From NCBI GenBank assembly GCA_001580565.1, contig LRBF01000228.1, positions 1 to 47,901 on the forward strand: DNA of 47,901 nucleotides. Reading direction: 5' to 3'. The stretch comes from Caballeronia megalochromosomata (lineage in GTDB: Bacteria; Pseudomonadota; Gammaproteobacteria; Burkholderiales; Burkholderiaceae). The position numbers were made by a program, and so were the translations under genes. Under the pieces are notes generated by a model. The model ran no database searches. It had not been told where the DNA came from and was given only the letters and a program-made list of their open reading frames with translations. The number at the start of each line of letters is the position of its first letter. The first letter of the stretch is position 1. Of the stretch, positions 1 to 8,000 are shown in pieces.

Positions 1-153
1 TGCTGCACGTGCCGCGCGAAAGTGCTCGAAGGCGAAGTGAAGATGGAAAAGAACTACACGCTCGAACAACATGAAATCGATGAAGGTTTCGTGCTCACGT
101 GCCAGTGTCATCCGGTGAGCGAGCGGGTGGTCGTGAGTTTCGACGAGCGCTAG
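1..153 (+). CDS. paaE: Phenylacetyl-CoA epoxidase subunit E, C-terminal fragment
   Basis: The window opens inside this gene; only the last 50 codons are present, ending in TAG at 151-153. They carry the end of a plant-type [2Fe-2S] ferredoxin domain: a CCTC cluster motif at the first residues and the distal cysteine in LTCQCHP about 36 residues later. In PaaE this C-terminal domain passes electrons from an N-terminal FAD/NADPH reductase to the PaaABC oxygenase, which epoxidises the ring of phenylacetyl-CoA. The assignment to PaaE rather than another reductase rests on the KNYTLEQHEI and LTCQCHP segments and on the DUF1835 plus TetR genes that follow, an order I associate with Burkholderia paa clusters. 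The rest of paaABCD would lie upstream of the window. Confidence 0.82.
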   Translation, partial: CCTCRAKVLEGEVKMEKNYTLEQHEIDEGFVLTCQCHPVSERVVVSFDER

Positions 154-187
154 ATCGCAGCCGGGCGTCATTCGATTCGCGTAAACT

Positions 188-219
188 AGGACCGCACACC
201 CACGCGGTCCTTTCGTCTT
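188..219 (+). terminator. Terminator-like hairpin after paaE
   Basis: Eight-base arms AGGACCGC (188-195) and GCGGTCCT (204-211) flank an 8-nt loop and are followed by a T-rich tail (TTCGTCTT). The hairpin lies 35 bp after the paaE stop and 25 bp before the next start, so it could end or attenuate the paa transcript. Confidence 0.55.
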
Positions 220-235
220 CTGGCACCCGACAACG

Positions 236-1036
236 ATGAACATGATTCATGTCACGAATGGCGATTTCGCGGCCCAATCCCTCACGGAAGCATTGCGGCG
301 GGCCGAACGCGACGAGCCCGTCATCGCGCTGCGCGACGATCTCGCCGTCGGTCCGGTGAGGGACATCGACGAATCGCCGCTCGCGCGCGCCGCGTTCTGG
401 CGTCAGGTGATGAACAGCGCGATCGATTTCGAGGATGAACTCGAAGAGCAGCAGGCGCTATTCGGCCGCCTCGCGCGCGGCGATGGTCAGATCGTCGTGT
501 GGCACGGCCAGAGCGCCACCGATCAGCTCACCCTGCGACGCGTAGCCTTTCACCTGCGCAACGCGCCGCAGCGCCTGAACGAAGCGAAGCTCTCTCACGA
601 CGATCTGACGATCGCAACCGGCGAAAGCGCTCCCGAACGCGTCGGCCGCGCCGATCGTGCGACGGCCGTCGGTATGTTCACACCGAAGCAACTGCTCGCG
701 AAGCTGCCGACCGCCGCGCCGATTTCCGTGCTGCGCATCAGCAGGCTTGCGCTCGAATGGCAGGAAGCGAAATACGCCAACGCCGAGACGCGCCGCCTGC
801 GCGACAACATGCTCGTATCGGGAACGTGGTTCGATGTCGACGAAGCGCTGCTCGAGCTCGCCGGTCCCGAATGGCAACCGGCGCGCCAGATCGCCGGCGC
901 GGCAATGGGACAGCGCTTCGATTTCATGCTGTCCGATTCCATCGCATTCTGGCGCTGCCGCGAACTCGTCATCGCTGGACGGCTTAAAATCCGCGGCACG
1001 CCGTCCGAAATCAGTCAGGCCGAGTTGCGCCGCTGA
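236..1036 (+). CDS. DUF1835 domain-containing protein
   Basis: A 266-residue protein with an N-terminal DUF1835 region (about residues 1-120, opening MNMIHVTNGD) and a C-terminal region resembling DUF3658 (about 160-260). The biochemical function of this family is not known to me. No signal peptide or membrane segment is visible, so it should be cytoplasmic. It sits between paaE and a TetR regulator, 33 bp before the latter, and so may be co-expressed with the phenylacetate genes or with the regulator. The start may be ATG 236 or the in-frame ATG 242; neither has a good ribosome site. The product is conserved in this position in Burkholderia as far as I recall, but no role in phenylacetate breakdown is visible in the sequence. 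Confidence 0.8.
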   Translation: MNMIHVTNGDFAAQSLTEALRRAERDEPVIALRDDLAVGPVRDIDESPLARAAFWRQVMNSAIDFEDELEEQQALFGRLARGDGQIVVWHGQSATDQLTLRRVAFHLRNAPQRLNEAKLSHDDLTIATGESAPERVGRADRATAVGMFTPKQLLAKLPTAAPISVLRISRLALEWQEAKYANAETRRLRDNMLVSGTWFDVDEALLELAGPEWQPARQIAGAAMGQRFDFMLSDSIAFWRCRELVIAGRLKIRGTPSEISQAELRR

Positions 1037-1039
1037 ACC

Positions 1040-1067
1040 TATAGCTATAAGAACGCATTCCTGGAAT
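1040..1067. promoter_or_regulatory. Two small palindromes abutting the TetR start codon
   Basis: TATAGCTATA (1040-1049) is a perfect 10-bp palindrome and ATTCC-T-GGAAT (1057-1067) a perfect 11-bp one. They fill the 33-bp gap between the DUF1835 stop and the regulator ATG at 1070. Position suggests an autoregulatory operator or promoter for the regulator; this is inference. Confidence 0.35.
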
Positions 1068-1069
1068 AT

Positions 1070-1672
1070 ATGGCCCGTACCAAAGCGCCCGATCACGAGA
1101 CGCAACGCGAACAGATCCTCGAACTCGCCGCCGAGAAATTTGCCCAGACGAGCTATCCCAGCACCTCGATGGCCGATCTCGCCGCCGCAAGCGGCACATC
1201 GAAGGCCCGCCTCTATCACTATTACGTGAGCAAGGAAGCGATCCTCTTCGACCTGCTCGACCGCTACACCAAGCGGCTGATGCTGATCATCGCGGAAGTG
1301 GAAGGCGCGAGTCAGCGGCGCGGCTTGGGCGAGCGCGAGGCGTTCGCCGAACTCGTGCGCGCGTTTCTCGCCGAATACGAGACATCGCACAGCCGGCACG
1401 TCGCGCTTCTAAATGATGTGAAGTATCTGGAAGAGGCGCAGCGCGAGATCGTCCTCGACCGTCAGCGCGACATCGTGGCGGCGTTCGCGCGTCAGCTCGC
1501 GCGGGCCTATCCGAAGCGCGCGACCAAGGACAACCAGACCGCGCTGACGATGATGGTGTTCGGCATGATCAACTGGACCTTCACGTGGCTCAAGCCGGGC
1601 GGCAAGCTCGGATACGGCGAATTCGCGGAACAGGTGGTCGACATGATCGAGAACGGGCTGAACGGCGACTAG
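1070..1672 (+). CDS. paaR: TetR-family transcriptional regulator, PaaR-like
   Basis: A 200-residue TetR-family repressor. The N-terminal helix-turn-helix is clear at about residues 16-62 (AAEKFAQTSYPSTSMADLAA, then SKARLYHYYVSKEAIL), followed by an all-helical ligand and dimerisation domain. TetR regulators at this place in Burkholderia phenylacetate clusters (PaaR) repress the paa genes and are released by phenylacetyl-CoA. The symbol rests on that context, since PaaR and related acyl-CoA regulators are hard to tell apart by eye. The ATG follows two small palindromes directly. The gene is transcribed with the DUF1835 gene or from its own promoter. Confidence is high for the family and moderate for PaaR. 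Confidence 0.78.
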   Translation: MARTKAPDHETQREQILELAAEKFAQTSYPSTSMADLAAASGTSKARLYHYYVSKEAILFDLLDRYTKRLMLIIAEVEGASQRRGLGEREAFAELVRAFLAEYETSHSRHVALLNDVKYLEEAQREIVLDRQRDIVAAFARQLARAYPKRATKDNQTALTMMVFGMINWTFTWLKPGGKLGYGEFAEQVVDMIENGLNGD

Positions 1673-1693
1673 CTCGATGTTGCAGCACAACAA

Positions 1694-1707
1694 ACCGTCT
1701 GGTCGGT
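1694..1707. promoter_or_regulatory. Imperfect inverted repeat ACCG-N6-CGGT, candidate operator
   Basis: ACCG (1694-1697) and CGGT (1704-1707) form an imperfect 14-bp palindrome in the AT-rich gap between the PaaR-like gene and the GNAT gene. TetR proteins often bind such symmetric sites. No functional evidence is available, and no clear -35/-10 pair was found in 1673-1891. Confidence 0.25.
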
Positions 1708-1854
1708 AAATTGTTGCGTATACGCATTTTTATAACTGGTTGATTTTTATACGATCTAATCGTTTTCAGTAGCTGTTTAGAACGCCTCGTCTAGTGTTTT
1801 TTAAGGGTTTTCCCGTATCTGTTTCTCCAGAATCGTCTAAACTGCGTTTTGCTT

Positions 1855-1868
1855 TGCAGCATGCTGCA
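1855..1868. promoter_or_regulatory. Perfect 14-bp palindrome upstream of the GNAT gene
   Basis: TGCAGCATGCTGCA is a perfect palindrome ending 9 bp before the AAGGAGG ribosome site (1878-1884). It may be an operator or a hairpin at the 5' end of the message. Confidence 0.35.
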
Positions 1869-1891
1869 TGACGAATGAAGGAGGAACGACT

Positions 1892-2557
1892 GTGGAACTG
1901 ACCATCAACCGCACTGCCGAGCAGATCGTCGCGCACGATCAACCGCTCAAGAACGCGCGTATGCCGGTTCTCGTCCGCGAGCTCTCTTCGGCGGATCGCG
2001 AGCGCCTGCTCACGCACTTTCTCGCACTCGACGAAGACGACCGTCTCCTGCGCTTCGGGCAAATCGTGCCGGATCACGTCATCGAGAACTACGTTCGCAA
2101 CATCAACTTCTCGAACGACAAGGTGTTCGGCGTGTTCGGCAGCGCGCTGGAGTTGATCGGCGTCGGCCATCTGGCCTATCTGCCCGCCGAGGGCGACAAG
2201 CGCACCGCCGAGTTCGGCGTGTCCGTGCTGGAGCGCGCGCGCGGCCGTGGCATCGGCTCGAAGCTGTTCGAGCGCGCCGCCATGCGCAGCCGCAACACGC
2301 AAGTGTCGGTGCTCTACATGCACTGCCTGTCACGCAATTCGACGATGATGCACATCGCGAAGAAGTCGGGCATGAAGATCGAATACGCGTACGGCGAAGC
2401 GGACGCTTATCTCTCGCTCGCGCCTGCGGATCAAAGCAGCTTCATGACCGAAATGCTTCAGGAGCAAGCCGCCCTGTTCGACTACGCCATCAAGCGCCAG
2501 GCGCACAGCGCGTCGCAGGTTTTCCAGGCGTTCATGCCGACGGCGGACGCGGCGTAA
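1892..2557 (+). CDS. GNAT-family N-acetyltransferase
   Basis: A 221-residue protein of the GCN5-related N-acetyltransferase fold. The acetyl-CoA pyrophosphate loop is visible as RARGRGIGSKL at about residues 115-125, preceded by the beta strand RTAEFGVSV. The N-terminal part, with RERLLTHFLAL and EDDRLLRFG, resembles the GNAT domains linked to bacterial protein acetylation, but the substrate cannot be read from the sequence. I chose GTG 1892 because AAGGAGG (1878-1884) lies 7 bp upstream; the ATG at 1868 sits inside the palindrome with no ribosome site. The gene stands alone, followed by a strong hairpin at 2604-2625. Confidence 0.8.
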   Translation: MELTINRTAEQIVAHDQPLKNARMPVLVRELSSADRERLLTHFLALDEDDRLLRFGQIVPDHVIENYVRNINFSNDKVFGVFGSALELIGVGHLAYLPAEGDKRTAEFGVSVLERARGRGIGSKLFERAAMRSRNTQVSVLYMHCLSRNSTMMHIAKKSGMKIEYAYGEADAYLSLAPADQSSFMTEMLQEQAALFDYAIKRQAHSASQVFQAFMPTADAA

Positions 2558-2603
2558 TCTTCCTCAAGAACAGCGCGGGGTTTGCGCTGCGAGCGGGACC
2601 AAC

Positions 2604-2635
2604 AAGGGCGGCACTGGCCGCCCTTCGTCGTTTTA
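2604..2635 (+). terminator. Rho-independent terminator after the GNAT gene
   Basis: A nine-base-pair stem AAGGGCGGC (2604-2612) / GCCGCCCTT (2617-2625) with an ACTG loop is followed by CGTCGTTTT. It lies between convergent genes. Confidence 0.8.
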
Positions 2636-2660
2636 GCGTGTTTTAGCGTGCTTTAGCGCA
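2631..2660 (+). repeat. Three-copy 10-bp tandem repeat
   Basis: TTTTAGCGTG occurs twice in tandem (2631-2640, 2641-2650), followed by the degenerate copy CTTTAGCGCA (2651-2660). The last copy holds the TAA stop of the Lrp-family gene on the minus strand (2653-2655). Confidence 0.75.
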
Positions 2661-3156
2661 ACGGCAGAACCGTCGTTTCCTTGATGCGCTCCAGCGAGAA
2701 GCTCGAACGCACGTCGATCACGGAGGGATGGTGCAGCAACTCGTCCTGCACGAAGCGCGAGAAATCATCCATGTCACGCACCTGCACGCGCAGCAGGAAG
2801 TCCATTTCGCCGGTCATCGCGTCGCAGGCGACAACTTCCGGCCACGAGCGCACCGCTTCGCGAAAGAGGTCGCCATGCGTCGGTGCCTTGGGCGTGCCCG
2901 CTGCCGCCTGCGTGCCGCCGCGCTTCTCCAGACGCACGTTGATGTAGGCAAGCAGGCCGAGCCCGAGCTTCTTCGCGTCGAGTAAGGCGACATAGCCACG
3001 AATGACGCCGATGTCCTCCAGCCGCCGAATGCGCCGCAGACACGGACTCGGCGACAGATTCACGCGATCCGCGATCTCCTGATTCGACAGCCGTCCATTC
3101 TCCTGAAGAATCGCCAGAATCCGCCGGTCTATGGTATCGAGTTCCGGTTCAGCCAT
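2653..3156 (-). CDS. Lrp/AsnC-family transcriptional regulator
   Basis: A 167-residue Lrp/AsnC regulator. The winged helix-turn-helix occupies about residues 8-58 (LDTIDRRILAILQENGRLS, SPCLRRIRRLEDIGVI), followed by an effector-binding RAM domain that ends LLRVQVRDMDDFSRFV. It is longer than the usual 150-160 residues because of an Ala/Gly/Thr-rich stretch in the RAM domain (GGTQAAAGTPKAP). It is transcribed divergently from hppD across 147 bp that contain an 8-bp inverted repeat at 33-bp spacing. Local control of tyrosine breakdown is likely, with an amino acid as effector, but this is inference. Confidence 0.9.
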   Translation of the reverse strand: MAEPELDTIDRRILAILQENGRLSNQEIADRVNLSPSPCLRRIRRLEDIGVIRGYVALLDAKKLGLGLLAYINVRLEKRGGTQAAAGTPKAPTHGDLFREAVRSWPEVVACDAMTGEMDFLLRVQVRDMDDFSRFVQDELLHHPSVIDVRSSFSLERIKETTVLPLR

Positions 3157-3207
3157 TTTGTAGCTCCAAGCTGCTCTGTATTGGCAGCATCCTGCGCAAT
3201 CGTACGA

Positions 3208-3248
3208 ACAGGTGAGTTGTTTCGCAAGTTTTTGCCAGCGTCACCTGT
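3208..3248. promoter_or_regulatory. Spaced inverted repeat in the Lrp / hppD divergent region
   Basis: ACAGGTGA (3208-3215) and TCACCTGT (3241-3248) are perfect inverted repeats whose centres are 33 bp apart, about three helical turns. They lie 56 bp upstream of the hppD start. Lrp-type octamers bind such phased half-sites, so this is a good candidate operator. Confidence 0.5.
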
Positions 3249-3303
3249 CTAAACTGTCTCCACGTCGCGCACATCGCGCCGCATCTAAATTCAGGAGACA
3301 TGC

Positions 3304-4407
3304 ATGACCGCAACGACCTGGGAGAATCCCGTCGGCACCGACGGCTTCGAGTTCATCGAGTACACCGCGCCGGATCCTGTCGCGCTCGGCAAGCTGTTTG
3401 AGCAAATGGGCTTCACCGCGATCGCGAAGCATCGTCACAAGGACGTGACGCTGTATCGGCAGGGCGAAATCAACTTCATCGTCAACGCCGAGCCGGATTC
3501 CTTCGCGCAGCGCTTCGCGCGCCTGCACGGTCCGTCGATCTGCGCGATCGCCTTCCGCGTCGCCGACGCCGCCCAGGCGTATAAACGGGCCCTCGACCTC
3601 GGCGCATGGGGCTTCGACAACAAGACCGGCCCGATGGAACTGAACATTCCGGCGATCAAGGGCATCGGCGATTCGCTGATCTACTTCGTCGACCGCTGGC
3701 GCGGCAAGAACGGCGCGCAGCCCGGCAGCATCGGCGACATCAGCATCTACGACGTCGATTTCGAGCCGATTCCGGGCGCGCAGCAGAATCCGGTGGGCCA
3801 CGGACTCACCTATATCGATCACCTGACGCACAACGTGCACCGCGGCCGCATGGTCGAGTGGGCGGAGTTCTACGAGCGGCTCTTCAACTTCCGTGAAGTG
3901 CGCTATTTCGATATCGAAGGCAAGGTCACGGCGGTGAAGTCGAAGGCGATGACTTCACCGTGCGGCAAGATCCGCATTCCGATCAACGAGGAAGGCTCGG
4001 AGACGGCGGGACAGATTCAGGAGTATCTCGACGCGTATCACGGTGAAGGCATTCAGCACATCGCGCTCGGCGCGGGCGATATCTACGCCACGGTCGACGG
4101 CCTGCGCGGCGCGAACATCGCACTGCTCGACACCATCGACACGTACTACGAGCTGGTCGATCGCCGTGTGCCGGGCCACTGCGAATCCATCGCGGAGCTG
4201 AAGAGGCGCAAGATTCTGATCGACGGCACCAAGGACGAAATCCTGCTGCAGATCTTCACGGAGAACCAGATCGGACCGATCTTCTTCGAGATCATCCAGC
4301 GCAAAGGCAATCAGGGCTTCGGCGAGGGCAACTTCAAGGCGCTGTTCGAATCGATCGAACTGGATCAGATGCGCCGCGGCGTGCTGAAAGACACGACCGC
4401 GGGCTGA
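3304..4407 (+). CDS. hppD: 4-hydroxyphenylpyruvate dioxygenase
   Basis: A 367-residue cytosolic Fe(II) enzyme that converts 4-hydroxyphenylpyruvate and O2 to homogentisate and CO2, the second step of tyrosine degradation. Two vicinal-oxygen-chelate domains are visible. The three iron ligands are in place: His173 (YIDHLTHNV), His252 (GIQHIALG) and Glu329 (GPIFFEIIQR). The C-terminal gate helix (GFGEGNFKALFESIE) is present and the length is normal. The start follows AGGAGACATGC. It is divergent from an Lrp-family regulator and closed by a strong terminator at 4437. Homogentisate dioxygenase and fumarylacetoacetase are not in this window. Confidence 0.97.
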   Translation: MTATTWENPVGTDGFEFIEYTAPDPVALGKLFEQMGFTAIAKHRHKDVTLYRQGEINFIVNAEPDSFAQRFARLHGPSICAIAFRVADAAQAYKRALDLGAWGFDNKTGPMELNIPAIKGIGDSLIYFVDRWRGKNGAQPGSIGDISIYDVDFEPIPGAQQNPVGHGLTYIDHLTHNVHRGRMVEWAEFYERLFNFREVRYFDIEGKVTAVKSKAMTSPCGKIRIPINEEGSETAGQIQEYLDAYHGEGIQHIALGAGDIYATVDGLRGANIALLDTIDTYYELVDRRVPGHCESIAELKRRKILIDGTKDEILLQIFTENQIGPIFFEIIQRKGNQGFGEGNFKALFESIELDQMRRGVLKDTTAG

Positions 4408-4430
4408 TTCCCGCCGAAAACGCGGGCGTT

Positions 4431-4471
4431 AAAAAAGGGACATGGACCGCGAAGGTCCATGTCCCTTTGTT
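4431..4471. terminator. Bidirectional rho-independent terminator
   Basis: A perfect 12-bp stem GGGACATGGACC (4437-4448) / GGTCCATGTCCC (4454-4465) with a 5-nt loop is flanked by AAAAAA on the left and TTTGTT on the right. It can end hppD on the plus strand and the small exported-protein gene on the minus strand. Confidence 0.92.
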
Positions 4472-4515
4472 CATTCTGGCGGCCCGTCCAGTCTATCCGG
4501 ACCGCGATGAGCGGG

Positions 4516-4725
4516 TTAGCCCGCCGTCTCGTCGTCGCTGCTTTCCGACTCACGGCGCTTCTGGGCGCCTGCCTGAACCGATTGAACGCGCACTTGCGCG
4601 ACCTGTGCAACCGACGACGCCCCGAACGGCGAGCCATTATTCGCGCGTGCGCCGCCGACCGGCGCGCTGATGGCGAAAAAAGCGGCCGAAACGACCAAGA
4701 AATTCTGGATGTGGCGTTGTTTCAT
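4516..4725 (-). CDS. Small exported protein of unknown function
   Basis: A 69-residue protein that I do not recognise. The N-terminus MKQRHIQNFLVVSAAFFAIS looks like a Sec signal peptide, with cleavage likely after GGARA (about residue 28), leaving a mature chain of about 41 residues rich in Gln, Ser and charged residues and ending SESSDDETAG. It contains no cysteine. The start is well supported by AGAAGGAGATAACG directly before the ATG. It ends into the bidirectional terminator at 4437-4465. There is no sequence link to its neighbours hppD and the indolepyruvate enzyme. Confidence 0.72.
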   Translation of the reverse strand: MKQRHIQNFLVVSAAFFAISAPVGGARANNGSPFGASSVAQVAQVRVQSVQAGAQKRRESESSDDETAG

Positions 4726-4843
4726 CGTTATCTCCTTCTAACTGCATGTGTACGACTCACTTTCGGAAGCCAAAACGTGCACAAAAAGTCGGCACGGGAT
4801 TCCCGAGAGCGTGATTTTAGACAGGGATGAGCGGCAGGGTTCC

Positions 4844-4862
4844 GTAAATCGGTCGGATTTAC
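4844..4862. promoter_or_regulatory. Palindrome GTAAATC-N5-GATTTAC
   Basis: Perfect 7-bp arms at 4844-4850 and 4856-4862. It is the first of two related palindromes in the 345-bp gap (4726-5071) ahead of the indolepyruvate oxidoreductase gene. Nothing else was recognised in that gap apart from this pair and a possible -35 element at 4908. Confidence 0.5.
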
Positions 4863-4890
4863 ACGCTGTAACAAAACCCTCTACATGACG

Positions 4891-4913
4891 GTCAAATCGT
4901 CAAGGATTTGACG
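4891..4913. promoter_or_regulatory. Palindrome GTCAAATC-N6-GATTTGAC overlapping a possible -35
   Basis: Perfect 8-bp arms at 4891-4898 and 4905-4912. The right arm overlaps TTGACG (4908-4913), which could be a -35 element, although no convincing -10 follows at 17 bp. It shares the AAATC...GATTT core with the palindrome at 4844, whose centre is about 48 bp away. A repressor site is plausible. Confidence 0.5.
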
Positions 4914-5071
4914 CAAAGCGCGGTTAAGTGAGGAATTTTTAACGGGTTTGTACCAGTGCCTGAAAGATCATCGCACCGGCAAACTGGACGTCCCGGCCTA
5001 CGCGTTCACAAGACGCCACGGCCCGAAACATGCTTTGGTGATCCCAAACCTCGGGTGGAGGAAGAGACATA

Positions 5072-8000
5072 ATGAACGCCCCGCTAGACGCAGAACAAAG
5101 AGCTTCGTTAGAAGCCGCGTTGAAATCCGTCACGCTAGACGACAAATACACGCTCGAACGCGGCCGCGCCTATATGAGCGGCATCCAGGCCCTGGTGCGC
5201 CTGCCGATGCTTCAACAAGAGCGCGACAAGGCCGCCGGCCTCAATACCGCCGGATTCATCTCCGGCTATCGCGGTTCTCCCCTCGGTGGTCTCGACCAGT
5301 CGCTCTGGAAGGCGAAGAAGCATCTCGCCGGTCACCAGGTCGTGTTCCAGCCGGGCGTGAACGAAGATCTCGCCGCCACCGCCGTGTGGGGCTCGCAGCA
5401 AGTGAATCTGTACCCGAGCGCCAAATACGACGGCGTGTTCTCGATGTGGTACGGCAAAGGCCCGGGCGTCGACCGTTCGGGCGATGTCTTCAAGCACGGC
5501 AATTCCGCCGGATCGGCTGCGCACGGCGGCGTTCTGGTGCTCGCCGGCGACGATCACGCCGCGAAATCATCGACGCTCGCGCATCAGTCCGAGCACGTTT
5601 TCAAGGCGTGCGGACTGCCGGTGCTGTTTCCGTCGAACGTGCAGGAATATCTCGACTTCGGGCTGCATGGCTGGGCGATGTCCCGCTACTCCGGCCTGTG
5701 GGTCGCGATGAAATGCGTGACCGATGTCGTGGAGTCGTCGGCGTCCGTCGATATCGATCCGCATCGCACGAAGATCGTGCTCCCGACCGATTTCGCCATG
5801 CCCGATGGCGGCCTGAATATCCGCTGGCCGGATCCGCCGCTCGTGCAGGAAGCGCGTCTGCTCGACTACAAGTGGTACGCCGCGCTCGCCTACGTGCGCG
5901 CGAACAAGCTCGACCGAGTGGAAATCGATTCGCCGCATGCGCGCTTCGGCATCATGACCGGCGGCAAGGCGTATCTCGACGTCCGTCAGGCGCTGACCGA
6001 TCTCGGCCTCGATGACGCGACGTGCTCGCAAATCGGCATCCGCCTCTACAAAGTCGGCTGCGTGTGGCCGCTCGAAGCCCAAGGCGCGCATGAATTCGCG
6101 CGCGGGCTCGAAGAAATTCTGGTCGTCGAGGAAAAGCGCCAGATTCTCGAATACGCGATCAAGGAAGAGCTGTACAACTGGCCGGATGCGCAACGTCCGC
6201 GCGTGTACGGCAAATTCGACGAAAAAGACGGCGCCGGCGGCGAATGGTCCGTGCCGATGGGCAACTGGCTCTTGCCCGCACACTACGAGCTGTCGCCCGC
6301 GATCATCGCGAAAGCCATCGCCACGCGCCTCGACAAGTTCGATCTGCCCGCCGACGTGCGCGCGCGCATCGCGACGCGCATCGCCGTGATCGAGGCGAAG
6401 GAACGGTCGCTCGCGCGCCCGCGCGTCGAGGCGGAGCGCAAGCCGTGGTTCTGCTCGGGCTGTCCGCACAATACGTCGACGAACGTGCCGGAAGGCTCGC
6501 GCGCGATGGCGGGCATCGGCTGCCACTACATGACGGTCTGGATGGACCGCAACACGAGCACCTTCAGCCAGATGGGCGGCGAAGGCGTCGCGTGGGTCGG
6601 CCAGTCGCCGTTCTCGAACGACAAGCACGTTTTTGCCAATCTCGGCGACGGCACGTATTTCCATTCGGGCCTGCTCGCGATCCGCGCGGCGATCGCGGCG
6701 AAGGTGAACATCACCTACAAGATTCTCTACAACGATGCAGTTGCGATGACGGGTGGCCAGCCCGTCGACGGCGTGCTGACCGTGCCGCAAATCACGCATC
6801 AGCTTGCGGCGGAAGGCGCGGCGAGGATCGTCATCGTCACGGATGAGCCGGAGAAGTACACGGCGAGCGTCGGACTTGCGCCGGGCATCGACGTGCATCA
6901 TCGCGACAAACTGGACGAAATCCAGCGTCAACTGCGCGAAGTGGCGGGCACGTCGATTCTGATCTACGACCAGACCTGCGCCACCGAGAAGCGCCGTCGC
7001 CGCAAGCGCGGCGCATTCCCCGATCCGGCGAAGCGCGTCGTCATCAACGAAGCGGTGTGCGAAGGCTGTGGCGATTGCTCGGTGAAGTCGAACTGCCTGT
7101 CGGTCGAGCCGCTCGATACCGAATACGGCACGAAGCGCCAGATCAATCAGTCGACGTGCAACAAGGACTACTCGTGTCTGAACGGTTTCTGCCCGAGCTT
7201 CGTGACGGTGGAAGGCGGCCAGTTGAAGAAGCCGAAGGCGACGAGCGTCGCGGACGATGCGATGCTACCGGTGCCCACGCCCGAGCTTCCCGAGATCGCG
7301 CGGCCGTATGGCGTGCTGGTCACGGGTGTCGGCGGCACGGGCGTCGTGACGATCGGCGCGCTGCTGGGCATGGCGGCGCATCTGGAGCAGAAAGGCGTCA
7401 CCGTGCTCGACGTCACCGGCCTCGCGCAAAAGGGCGGCGCCGTGATGAGCCACGTGCAGATCGCCAACCGCCCGGCCGATATCCACGCGACGCGTATCGC
7501 GATGGGCGAGGCGGATCTCGTCATCGGCTGCGATGCGATCGTCACCGCGAGCAACGAATGCGGCTCGCGGATGCAGCCGGATCACACGCGCGTCGTCGTG
7601 AACAGCGCGCAGACGCCGACCGCCGAGTTCATCAAGAACCCGAACTGGAGTTTTCCGGGCGCGAGCGCGGAGGCGGACATCCGCGCGGCGGCGGGCGAGC
7701 ATGTCGCGCTCGTCGATGCGAACCGCTTCGCCGTCGCGCTGATGGGCGACGCGATCTACACGAATCCGTTCGTGCTCGGTTTCGCGTGGCAGAAGGGTTG
7801 GGTGCCGCTTCGGCATGAGTCGCTGGTACGCGCGATCGAGCTGAATGCGGTGCAGGTCGAAAAGAATCTCGCGGCGTTCGAATGGGGCCGTCGCGCGGCG
7901 CATGATCCCGAAGCCGTGCGCCGTCTTGCGAATGCGCAGCATGGCGGGCAGGAAGCGCCGGGCAAGGTCATCGCGCTGCATACGCCGAAGGCGCTCGATA

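Noticed and set aside
4844..4862. TyrR box ahead of the indolepyruvate oxidoreductase
   Set aside because: The GTAAA and TTTAC halves are 9 bp apart rather than the 6 bp of a TyrR box, and no TyrR gene is nearby.
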